This document shows positions 43,923 to 51,793 of a DNA stretch of 64,000 nucleotides, one piece after another (within the stretch, counting starts at the first letter, position 1; each line of letters begins with the position of its first letter). The translations under genes were made by a program, and so were the position numbers. The notes beneath the pieces are model-generated. The model worked only from the letters and a program-made list of their open reading frames with translations. It did not search any database and was not told the origin of the DNA. The stretch is from Corynebacterium rouxii (GTDB taxonomy: Bacteria; Actinomycetota; Actinomycetes; Mycobacteriales; Mycobacteriaceae): positions 186,001-250,000 of the forward strand of contig NZ_LR738855.1 in the NCBI RefSeq assembly GCF_902702935.1, given 5' to 3'.

Positions 43923-46808
43923 ATGATGAGAAAACTACCCACAGCCGTCATCTCCCTAGTCGCCGCAGCCTCCGTCTTGCCAACCAACGTGGTTGCTGCA
44001 GAAGAAGCTGAGCCCCACACTACTGATGCCACTACTAGTGGAGCTGCTGAGGCTCCCGCTGCTGAGACGACTGCTCTGACTGTGGCTGCTGGGGCTTCTG
44101 CCTCTGAGGGCGCCACTGAGTCAGCTTCAGCGCCAAGCGGACTTACAGGTACTGACCCGCTTCCGCTTGCAGGTACTAACGGTGCGCCGCCTGCTCCCCC
44201 GGCTCCGCCGCTGCCGGCACCTAAAGGGCCTAGATCTGAAACATCGGCTTCTGATATTCCAGCTCCACCGCCACTGCCAAGTGTGGCGCAGCCAACTGAG
44301 AACTCTGTTCCCCCAGCGCCTCCGCTGCCAGGTGCTCCAGAGTCTGCATCTATTCCACCTCCGCCACCACTACCGGGTGCTACCGGTAACAGTGTGACTC
44401 CACCTCCAGCACCACCACTGCCTCCAACGCGTCCAGAAGTTCCAAACGGTCTGCCGAAGGTAGAGGAAAAGCCAATCGTTGCTCGTTACCCAGAGCACGA
44501 AAAAGCAGCTCAGCGTCTCCCAGTCATTCCTGTGGTGGAAGAGCGCAGCGTCCTCGAAGACGAATTCATTGAAAACGACCGTGTTGTTGGTCAATTGCAC
44601 AAGAACCGTCTTGAGGCTCATGAGAAGTTGGTCAAACGCCAAGAGCGTATGGCTCGCTTGCAAATCCCTGTGCTGGATGCTGACAAAGATTTCTTTGATA
44701 AGCGCAAGGGGCAGATCAAAGATTTGCGCGATCTGAACCGCAGCATCTACTGGGCAAACCTGACTGGTAACCAGTATTATTACCAGCATGTGAATGATCT
44801 GATCCAGAAGATCACCAAGAACCACGATGAGCTTCTTAAGCTTGACGAGGTTGTGAACAAGGAAACCAAGGCGTTCAACCACGGACGCGATAACTTCAAG
44901 CTCCAAGTACACACCTTTAAGCAAGCTAACAAGCTGTATCAAGATGTTTTGGAGAACGCTGCTGAAGAGCGGAATGACAATGTCTTTGCTATGCCGGTTT
45001 TGAAAGAACTGGACAAAGACGCTGCTGAGTTCATGAGCAAGCGCGAGAACTTGAAGAAGCTTGATGATGAGCGTCATGAGCTGTTCAAAGCTCTTAATGC
45101 TAAGTTTGCTGAGCTTGCGCCTGTGCATACTCCTGCTGAGGAAGCCCTGCAGAAGCACTTGGATTCTCACGCTAAGTACCGTATTTATAAGGAGCACCGC
45201 CTTGAAGTGAACCGCATCATTGCCGACATTGAAAATGGTGTGGACAAGGAGCACGCGGATCGCTTGGAAGCAATCAAGGCGTACAGCCAGCTCCTTGATG
45301 CCTTCATTGCCCGTGAGAAGGTCGGTTACGACAAGCTGCGTAAGGAAGCCGTTGATTCTCGCGCCAAGTTCAAGACAGTTAATTCTAACCTGCATGAGCA
45401 GGGCAAGAAGCTTATGGAGGTGGAGAAGCAGTTCCAGTCTGAGCTGAAGGCTGCGCTGCGTTCTGCACGCTTTGCTGTCGACGATCTTCCAGGTCTAACC
45501 CCTGAGCAAAAGGGCATGATCGAGCATGACCCAGCTTTGAAGGAACTATACTCTCAGATGCTCTCTGCACACAGTGCTTTCAAGGGTGCTCAGACCAGCG
45601 TGACGGATGCAGAAAACCCTGCAGAAGAAGCTCTGGCTAAGTACGCTGATGCACTTGTTGCTCACGAGGAAAATAAAGCACTGCTCAAGCGCATGGAAGA
45701 AGCTATTGCGCAAGAAGACGGTGAGAAGAAGGCAGCAAAGATCACCCGTGTGCTTGCTATCCGTTCCTTCACCTTGCAGATGTTCGTTCGCCCAGAGGAG
45801 CAGCGTAAAGTAGGTGCTGCTCAAGATGCTTTCAAGGCTGCAGAACACAAGTTGGCTGAAGCTAAGAAGACCGGCAAGCAGAATGACATTGCTGCTGCCC
45901 AGAAAGAGGTAGAGGAGAAGAAGGCTGCTTACGAGGCTGCCGAGGAAGCTTGGAAGGAATTTGAGAAGATCGCCGAGAAGGCAAAGGATGACATTGACAA
46001 TGCCAACCTGACCCTGAACGCAACCATCTCTCCTGAGGAATACATCAGCCTTATCAAGCGCCACCTTAAGGAGAAGGAAGATCTTCTGAAGAAGATCACC
46101 GACGATAAGGACCAAGCTACTGGTACTCTTGATGGTGCTGAGAAGGACTTCGATGTAAAGAAGGCTAGCTTCGAAGGAGCGCGTCAGCGTCTGCTTGAGG
46201 CTTTGAAGAGTGGCAAGCCGGTTGAGACGGGCAATGTATCAACGGGTAGCGGCAGTACTGTTGGCAACGATGGTACCTCCAGCAACAGCTTCATCAACCG
46301 CCTCTGGGCTGGTGTCGAGGGTTCAAGTTCCTCTGCTTTCAATGGCTTCGGTTCGATGTCAAGCTTTGCTCCAATTCTGTTTGTTCCGCTGGCACAGTTT
46401 ATTTCTTCCCTACCTTTTGTACCTTCGATGTCATCACTGACGTTCCAGGCGGCTACCCCAGTTAATTCGAGCGTGGTAGCGCAGCAGCAGGCTGTTATTC
46501 CTCACGCAGTGGCACACGGTAATGCTGCTTCTACGGTGGTCCGTGCGGCTGCTGTAGATAACACGGTATCTGGAGACGCTGAGAAGCAGGAAACAAATGC
46601 TCCTCAAACTCGCGCTTTCGAGGTGAACCAAGGCGGTACAGAGACCAAGAGTAGTGGGACTACCCTAGCTGCTGATGTAACTCAAGCTGACATTCAGAAC
46701 AACGCTCAAAACGCCCGTACCAACTCCAGCTTGTTTATCATGACGATCATCTGCGCACTGTTGGTTGGCGGTTTGCTCAGCGCTGGCATCGCACGCCGCG
46801 CTAAGTAA
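43923..46808 (+). CDS. Large surface protein: proline-rich repeats, coiled coil, C-terminal membrane anchor
   Basis: A 961-residue exported protein. The signal peptide ends near VVAAEEAE. Residues 40-85 are Ala/Thr/Ser-rich. Residues 88-178 hold five proline blocks about 15-20 apart (PPAPPAPPLPAP, IPAPPPLPS, VPPAPPLPG, IPPPPPLPG, PPPAPPLPPT). Residues about 190-780 are charged helix and coiled coil (EARKLVKRQ-like heptads, KKAAYEAAEEAWKEFEKIAE). A Ser-rich stretch leads to a final membrane helix (SSLFIMTIICALLVGGLLSAG) and ARRAK. There is no LPxTG, so it is held by the membrane, not by sortase. I do not recognise a named family. A strong terminator follows. Confidence 0.85.
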   Translation: MMRKLPTAVISLVAAASVLPTNVVAAEEAEPHTTDATTSGAAEAPAAETTALTVAAGASASEGATESASAPSGLTGTDPLPLAGTNGAPPAPPAPPLPAPKGPRSETSASDIPAPPPLPSVAQPTENSVPPAPPLPGAPESASIPPPPPLPGATGNSVTPPPAPPLPPTRPEVPNGLPKVEEKPIVARYPEHEKAAQRLPVIPVVEERSVLEDEFIENDRVVGQLHKNRLEAHEKLVKRQERMARLQIPVLDADKDFFDKRKGQIKDLRDLNRSIYWANLTGNQYYYQHVNDLIQKITKNHDELLKLDEVVNKETKAFNHGRDNFKLQVHTFKQANKLYQDVLENAAEERNDNVFAMPVLKELDKDAAEFMSKRENLKKLDDERHELFKALNAKFAELAPVHTPAEEALQKHLDSHAKYRIYKEHRLEVNRIIADIENGVDKEHADRLEAIKAYSQLLDAFIAREKVGYDKLRKEAVDSRAKFKTVNSNLHEQGKKLMEVEKQFQSELKAALRSARFAVDDLPGLTPEQKGMIEHDPALKELYSQMLSAHSAFKGAQTSVTDAENPAEEALAKYADALVAHEENKALLKRMEEAIAQEDGEKKAAKITRVLAIRSFTLQMFVRPEEQRKVGAAQDAFKAAEHKLAEAKKTGKQNDIAAAQKEVEEKKAAYEAAEEAWKEFEKIAEKAKDDIDNANLTLNATISPEEYISLIKRHLKEKEDLLKKITDDKDQATGTLDGAEKDFDVKKASFEGARQRLLEALKSGKPVETGNVSTGSGSTVGNDGTSSNSFINRLWAGVEGSSSSAFNGFGSMSSFAPILFVPLAQFISSLPFVPSMSSLTFQAATPVNSSVVAQQQAVIPHAVAHGNAASTVVRAAAVDNTVSGDAEKQETNAPQTRAFEVNQGGTETKSSGTTLAADVTQADIQNNAQNARTNSSLFIMTIICALLVGGLLSAGIARRAK

Positions 46809-46828
46809 CATCCTTGCGCATTAAAACT

Positions 46829-46881
46829 CCACACCAAATTTGCTCCTAGGCCATAGTTCGAGTGATTTGGTGTGGTTTTTT
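46829..46881 (+). terminator. Terminator after the surface-protein gene
   Basis: CCACACCAAAT (46829-46839) pairs with ATTTGGTGTGG (46865-46875), followed by six T residues. Confidence 0.88.
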
Positions 46882-46949
46882 GCATCCATTCTGCACTGTG
46901 GACGCCCTGAAAATGCTTGCCTACGTGCAACAAGCTAGAATTTCACCCT

Positions 46950-48242
46950 ATGACTGACATGACTTTTGAGCTTCGTACCGAGCTGGACGACGCGCCGGGC
47001 CGCCACGGCCGTACTGGTGTAATCCACACCCCTCATGGAGACATCAACACCCCGGCGTTCATCCCTGTGGCCACTAAGGCAACGGTGAAAACCCTCACCC
47101 CACAGCAAATTCGTGACACCGGCGCGCAGGCGATCCTCTCCAACGCTTATCACCTCTACCTGCAACCAGGCCCCGACATTGTCGACGAGGCCGGCGGCGT
47201 GTCTGCGTTTGAGAACTGGAACGGCCCCACCTACACCGATTCCGGCGGATTTCAGGTAATGAGCCTTGGCGTTGGCTTTAAAAAGGTACTCGCCATGGAC
47301 ACCGCGGGGCTCGTAGAGGGCGACATTCGCGCACCCAAAAAAGACCGCTATGCGCAGGTCGACGAAGATGGCGTGGACTTCCGTAGCGTTATCGACGGCT
47401 CCCGCCACCGCTTCACCCCAGAAGTCAGCATGCAGATCCAACACCAGCTAGGTGCTGATATCATCTTTGCTTTCGATGAACTGACCACGCTAGTAGACAC
47501 CCGCCAGTACCAAGAAAGCTCCGTCGAACGCACTCACCGCTGGGCACGCCGCTGCCTCATCGAACACGACCGCCTCACTCGTGAACGCGAAGGAAAACCA
47601 CTGCAGTCTCTGTGGGGTGTTGTCCAAGGTGCCCAGTACGAGGACCTGCGTCGTCAAGCAGTTCGTGGCCTGCTTGACCTAGACAAAGAGGCAGAAGATA
47701 ACGGACGACGCGGCTTCGGTGGCTTCGGCATCGGTGGCGCATTAGAAAAGGAAAACCTAGGAACCATCGTGGGTTGGGTTTGCGACGAAATCCCGCAGCA
47801 CAAACCACGCCACCTGCTAGGAATCAGCGAGCCAGACGACCTCTTCACCGCCATCGAGGCAGGTGCCGATACCTTCGACTGCGTTGCCCCCACCCGTCTC
47901 GGCCGCCGCGGCGGTGTGTACACCCTCGACGGACGCGTGAACCTCACCGCAGCCCGCTTCAAGCGCGACTTCCGCCAAGTAGACGAGGAATTCGGCGGCC
48001 CCATCGCCGAGTACTCCCGCGCCTACATCCACCACTTGTTCAAGGCCAAGGAATTTCTCGGTGGAACATTGTGCACAATGCACAATGTGGCCTTTATGAT
48101 CCAGCTGGTAGACAACATTCGCAGCGCCATCGATAACGGCGACTTTGAGGCCTACCGTGATGAATTCCTCGGCCGCTACTACGCAAGCAAAGGAGGCCCA
48201 GCAGCAGCTGGGCGCTCCGGAGGAATGATCTACGGGGTTTAA
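46950..48242 (+). CDS. tgt: tRNA-guanine transglycosylase
   Basis: A 430-residue TIM-barrel enzyme that swaps G34 in GUN-anticodon tRNAs for preQ1 or queuine. The nucleophile region [10 protein letters not shown] (Asp97), a second LGxLG-like region ([24 protein letters not shown]) and [15 protein letters not shown] are present. ATG 46950 was chosen; ATG 46959 is possible. Odd point: the zinc cluster, CxCxxC in E. coli-type Tgt, is not there: the stretch reads [19 protein letters not shown], although the later His (TMHN) is kept. The next gene, gluQ, acts on the product. Confidence 0.9.
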   Translation: MTDMTFELRTELDDAPGRHGRTGVIHTPHGDINTPAFIPVATKATVKTLTPQQIRDTGAQAILSNAYHLYLQPGPDIVDEAGGVSAFENWNGPTYTDSGGFQVMSLGVGFKKVLAMDTAGLVEGDIRAPKKDRYAQVDEDGVDFRSVIDGSRHRFTPEVSMQIQHQLGADIIFAFDELTTLVDTRQYQESSVERTHRWARRCLIEHDRLTREREGKPLQSLWGVVQGAQYEDLRRQAVRGLLDLDKEAEDNGRRGFGGFGIGGALEKENLGTIVGWVCDEIPQHKPRHLLGISEPDDLFTAIEAGADTFDCVAPTRLGRRGGVYTLDGRVNLTAARFKRDFRQVDEEFGGPIAEYSRAYIHHLFKAKEFLGGTLCTMHNVAFMIQLVDNIRSAIDNGDFEAYRDEFLGRYYASKGGPAAAGRSGGMIYGV

Positions 48243-48252
48243 CACGCAAGCT

Positions 48253-49146
48253 ATGGGTTCTTTTCAGGGAGCAGGGCGCTATGCGCCAAGTCCAAGCGGG
48301 GATCTTCACTTTGGCAACGTGCGCACCGCCGTGCTGGCGTGGCTGTTTGCTCGCCACACTGGCCGTCGCTTCCTTATCCGTGTAGAGGATGTGGACACGC
48401 AGCGTTCTTCCATGGAATCCGCCGCCCGCCAGCTGGAGGACCTCCGCGCGCTGGGGATGGATTGGGATGCCGAACCCACTTACCAGCACAACAACTTTGA
48501 CCGCTATGAGCAGGCGTTGCGCAGCCTTCCGCACTATGAGTGCTACTGCTCCCGCAAGGACATTCAAGAGGCCTCCCGTGCGCCGCACACCATCCCAGGG
48601 CAGTACCCCGGCACGTGCCGAAACTTAACTGAAGAGCAGCGGGAGGAGCGTCGTCAAGCATTGGCCAGGCAGGGGAGGGTCCCAGCGCTGCGCTTGCGTG
48701 CCGACGTCCCCACGTGGCACGTCCGCGACTACTACGCGGGGGACGTGCTGGGCGACGTAGACGACATGATCCTGCGGCGCGGCGGCCAACAACCGGACTG
48801 GGCCTACAATCTTGCTGTCGTTGTCGACGATGCCGCCGATGGTATCGACCAAGTGGTTCGCGGCAGCGACCTGCTCACCTCCGCGCCGCGCCAGGCCTAC
48901 CTAGCCCATCTCCTCGGCGTGCCAGCTCCGACCTATGTGCATGTGCCGCTGGTACTCAACACGGCGGGGCAGCGTCTGGCTAAACGCGACGGTGCCGTGA
49001 CCATGCGCGAGACGCCCGACATTCTGCCGCGCGTGGCTGAGTCTTTGGGGCTAAGCGCCCACACTCTGCCTGGCATGCTCGAACAATTCGATCCCGATAG
49101 GCTCTCGCAACAACCGTGGATTTTTGCATTCCATAAGGAGGTATAA
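48253..49146 (+). CDS. gluQ: Glutamyl-Q tRNA(Asp) synthetase
   Basis: A 297-residue truncated glutamyl-tRNA synthetase that attaches glutamate to queuosine at the wobble base of tRNA-Asp. It has the HIGH-like [11 protein letters not shown], the zinc set ECYCSRKD with YPGTC, and the KMSKS-like [10 protein letters not shown]. It lacks the anticodon-binding domain, as expected. It starts ten bases after tgt, so Q insertion and glutamylation are co-expressed. No good ribosome site is seen before ATG 48253. Confidence 0.92.
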   Translation: MGSFQGAGRYAPSPSGDLHFGNVRTAVLAWLFARHTGRRFLIRVEDVDTQRSSMESAARQLEDLRALGMDWDAEPTYQHNNFDRYEQALRSLPHYECYCSRKDIQEASRAPHTIPGQYPGTCRNLTEEQREERRQALARQGRVPALRLRADVPTWHVRDYYAGDVLGDVDDMILRRGGQQPDWAYNLAVVVDDAADGIDQVVRGSDLLTSAPRQAYLAHLLGVPAPTYVHVPLVLNTAGQRLAKRDGAVTMRETPDILPRVAESLGLSAHTLPGMLEQFDPDRLSQQPWIFAFHKEV

Positions 49147-49489
49147 GTCTCATATGAGTGTGGAATATGCATGCATACACATACATTAGATTATTCACCA
49201 AACCCTCAATCACCTCCGACACCGCCGCAGCTGCTCATCCACCACACTAAAATTAGTCATTTCTAAAGTATATGTGGGGTGGGGGTGCTGTGGTGTGGGA
49301 TCGGTCCGGACTTGCCCGCCTGCATCCGCCTCCTCGAACTCAAGAACACGAAAAACCAAGCGCGCGAAAATCTCGCTCAAATCCTGTCCTGCGGTTTTTG
49401 TGTTCGTGAGTTCGAGGAGGCGAAAAACATGTGCGGAAAGTGCGCGCAGAAAACCGAGCAACCGCAGCGCACCCAAACCCCAGAAAACA
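49147..49489. other. Intergenic region with tRNA-linked palindrome
   Basis: No gene. The main content is the palindromic repeat at 49328-49421. The rest includes short direct and inverted bits of the same element family (for example CGCGCGAAAATCTCG). Confidence 0.6.
49328..49421. repeat. tRNA-linked palindromic repeat, copy 3
   Basis: Arms of about 30 bases (49328-49357 and 49393-49421, starting GCCTCCTCGAACTCAAGAAC) form an inverted repeat with few mismatches. TCCTGTCCTGCGG before the right arm is the inverse of CGCAGGACGCG in the tRNA-Arg copies, so the centre is inverted or recombined here. Confidence 0.78.
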
Positions 49490-49525
49490 AAAACAACCGG
49501 CGTTCTCAGTAGAGAACACCGGTTG
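49490..49525 (-). terminator. Terminator of tRNA-Ser(GGA)
   Basis: On the minus strand CAACCGGTGTTCTC pairs with GAGAACGCCGGTTG, followed by five T residues. Confidence 0.85.
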
Positions 49526-49532
49526 CTGCTTG

Positions 49533-49618
49533 CGGAGGATGTGGGATTTGAACCCACGAGGGTCGTGAAACCCGCACGCGTTCCAGGCGTGTGACATAGG
49601 CCGCTAGTCGAATCCTCC
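49533..49618 (-). tRNA. tRNA-Ser (anticodon GGA)
   Basis: On the minus strand the acceptor GGAGGAT pairs with ATCCTCC, the anticodon loop is CTGGAAC, a long variable arm is present, and T loop is TTCAAAT. Discriminator G; CCA is not encoded. Confidence 0.94.
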
Positions 49619-49746
49619 AGCGTATGCACGGGCATGCCGTGTTACTTCGCAAACAATACACACGCTTCAGTGGATCAAGCAAATCCGCAGGAAGATGCGG
49701 AGTGTGGTTGGTGGAATTGCTCCACGGTGGGGGTTCCGTTAGGCTA

Positions 49747-49843
49747 GGGGTCAGGACTTCGCATGGCGCGTATCCCATGAACTCCCCCAGGGCAGGAATG
49801 CAGCAAGGGTCAGTGGGCTCTAGCGGGTGTGCGGAGTCCCCTT
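49747..49843 (+). ncRNA. ffs: Signal recognition particle RNA, small bacterial type
   Basis: The conserved SRP hairpin loop region is visible at about 49780-49822 (CTCCCCCAGGGCAGGAATGC, then AGCAAGGGTCAGTGGGC), and the ends pair (GGACTTCGCA with TGCGGAGTCC). Length of about 97 bases fits the short 4.5S-like form. It binds Ffh and directs membrane proteins to the translocon. Exact ends are estimated from pairing. Confidence 0.82.
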
Positions 49844-49968
49844 GATATTTTTGGGGGTGTCAGGTGGTTTGGGGGTACTCATTGAGCGATGCCTTGTCTA
49901 AAGTCGTTGGGGTATGAGGTGGGCGTCGTTAAGCGGTGCCCACGGGACCACGGACCGTAAGGATGCTT

Positions 49969-51228
49969 ATGTCTTTGAAGGATTATGATGCAGCTCGTCT
50001 CGCGCAGGTGCGTGAGGAAGTCACCGCGAAGTATGCGGAGTTGAAGGCTAAGAATCTGTCCTTGGATCTCACCCGCGGTAAGCCTTCCGCGGAGCAGCTG
50101 GATTTGTCCAATGATCTGCTGTCCTTGCCAGGTGAGAACTTCCGCACGAAAGATGGCGTGGATTGCCGTAACTATGGTGGCCTGCTGGGTATTGCGGATA
50201 TTCGTGAGTTGTGGGCTGAGGCGTTGGGTCTGCCTGCTGATCTGGTGGTGGCGCAGGATGGTTCCAGCCTGAACATCATGTTTGATCTGATTTCTTGGTC
50301 GTACACGTGGGGCAATAATGATTCGCCACGCCCGTGGTCGGCGGAGGAGAAGGTGAAGTGGCTGTGCCCTGTGCCTGGTTATGATCGTCATTTCACTATC
50401 ACGGAGCACTTTGGCTTCGAGATGATCAATGTTCCGATGACGGATCAGGGGCCGGATATGGATGTGGTCCGTGAGTTGGTGAAGGATCCGCAGGTGAAAG
50501 GCATGTGGACGGTGCCGGTGTTTGGGAACCCTACGGGTGTGACGTTCTCTGAGCAGACGTGCCGCGAGCTTGCGGAGATGTCTACCGCTGCTCCTGATTT
50601 CCGCATTGTTTGGGATAACGCTTATGCGTTGCACACGCTTACTAACGAATTCCCAATTGTGCACAATGTTATTGAATTTGCGCAGGCGGCGGGCAACCCG
50701 AACCGCTTCTGGTTCATGAGCTCCACTTCCAAGATCACCCACGCTGGCTCTGGTGTGTCCTTCTTTGCTTCCTCCAAGGAGAACATTGAGTGGTATGCCA
50801 GCCACGCTAATGTGCGCGGTATCGGCCCGAACAAGCTCAACCAGCTGGCGCATGCTCAGTTCTTTGGTGATGTGGCGGGTCTTAAGGCGCATATGCTCAA
50901 GCATGCGGCGTCGTTGGCTCCGAAGTTTGAGCGTGTGCTCGAGATTCTCGACTCACGTCTCAGTGAGTACGGTGTGGCTAAGTGGACCACTCCTACTGGT
51001 GGCTACTTCATTTCTGTGGACGTGGTTCCTGGTACGGCGTCGCGCGTGGTGGAGCTGGCCAAGGAAGCTGGTATTGCGTTGACTGGTGCTGGTTCTTCCT
51101 TCCCGCTGCACAACGACCCTAACAATGAGAACATCCGCTTGGCGCCGTCGTTGCCACCTGTGGCAGAGCTTGAGGTGGCCATGGATGGTTTTGCTACCTG
51201 TGTTCTCATGGCAGCCCTTGAGGTGTAG
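49969..51228 (+). CDS. aspT: Aspartate aminotransferase, corynebacterial type
   Basis: A 419-residue PLP enzyme that exchanges amino groups between aspartate/oxaloacetate and glutamate/2-oxoglutarate. Sequence matches the C. glutamicum AspT type throughout: LTRGKPSAEQLDLS, GDxSSLNIMFD region (AQDGSSLNIMFDLISWSYTW), PVFGNPTGVT, and the Schiff-base Lys in STSKITHAG. ATG 49969 follows AAGGAT; the longer frame overlaps SRP RNA flanks. It is followed closely by a SUFU-like gene and dnaX. Confidence 0.92.
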   Translation: MSLKDYDAARLAQVREEVTAKYAELKAKNLSLDLTRGKPSAEQLDLSNDLLSLPGENFRTKDGVDCRNYGGLLGIADIRELWAEALGLPADLVVAQDGSSLNIMFDLISWSYTWGNNDSPRPWSAEEKVKWLCPVPGYDRHFTITEHFGFEMINVPMTDQGPDMDVVRELVKDPQVKGMWTVPVFGNPTGVTFSEQTCRELAEMSTAAPDFRIVWDNAYALHTLTNEFPIVHNVIEFAQAAGNPNRFWFMSSTSKITHAGSGVSFFASSKENIEWYASHANVRGIGPNKLNQLAHAQFFGDVAGLKAHMLKHAASLAPKFERVLEILDSRLSEYGVAKWTTPTGGYFISVDVVPGTASRVVELAKEAGIALTGAGSSFPLHNDPNNENIRLAPSLPPVAELEVAMDGFATCVLMAALEV

Positions 51229-51231
51229 TGC

Positions 51232-51783
51232 ATGAATTTTGACGAGACGGCCGTGTGGCTCGATGGCGTATTCCCTGGTGAGCTCACGATTCATTCTGCA
51301 CCCGCGGAGAGTTTTCGAGTAGGCACGGTTGATCTCGGCGACGATATGCTCGCCACCACTCTCGACTTTGCGCGCGTGGACACCGGCTTGGAGGCGGGTG
51401 GCCGCGACGTGCGCAGTGAGATATTCACGGTTGCACACGCGGGGGTGGGCACTGACAAGTTCGTGGAGTTGTTGCGTGCGCTTGGCATCTTGCTTTACGA
51501 CGCCTCCGGCTCGCTGCCCGCACAACCTGGCCAGTTAGTCCCTGCCGTGGGGATCGAACCCTTCGATGACACCGACATCACCGTGCGGCATGGTCTTTTT
51601 GTGGTTCCTTATGTGTGGGGTGGGGAAGTGCCCCAATGTGATGAACCGGATCGGCTGACGGTGATGCTCCAGCTGGTGATGCTCACCCAAGAGGAATTCG
51701 ATTACGCGGTCACCTATGGCATTCCGGAACTCCAGTCGGAGATTGCGCGAGCGGGAATCGATCTACTGGATTGGAGTCGGTAG
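51232..51783 (+). CDS. SUFU (suppressor of fused)-like protein
   Basis: A 183-residue cytosolic protein with the bacterial suppressor-of-fused domain: RSEIFTVAHAG, a middle strand set with DDTDITVRHGLFVVPYVWGG, and the end DRLTVMLQLVMLTQEEFDYA followed by ARAGIDLLDWSR. These proteins are common in bacteria, often near replication genes or in immunity-like roles, but the function here is unknown. ATG 51232 lies four bases after aspT, and dnaX begins ten bases later. Confidence 0.85.
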   Translation: MNFDETAVWLDGVFPGELTIHSAPAESFRVGTVDLGDDMLATTLDFARVDTGLEAGGRDVRSEIFTVAHAGVGTDKFVELLRALGILLYDASGSLPAQPGQLVPAVGIEPFDDTDITVRHGLFVVPYVWGGEVPQCDEPDRLTVMLQLVMLTQEEFDYAVTYGIPELQSEIARAGIDLLDWSR

Positions 51784-51793
51784 GCTAGGGTAC

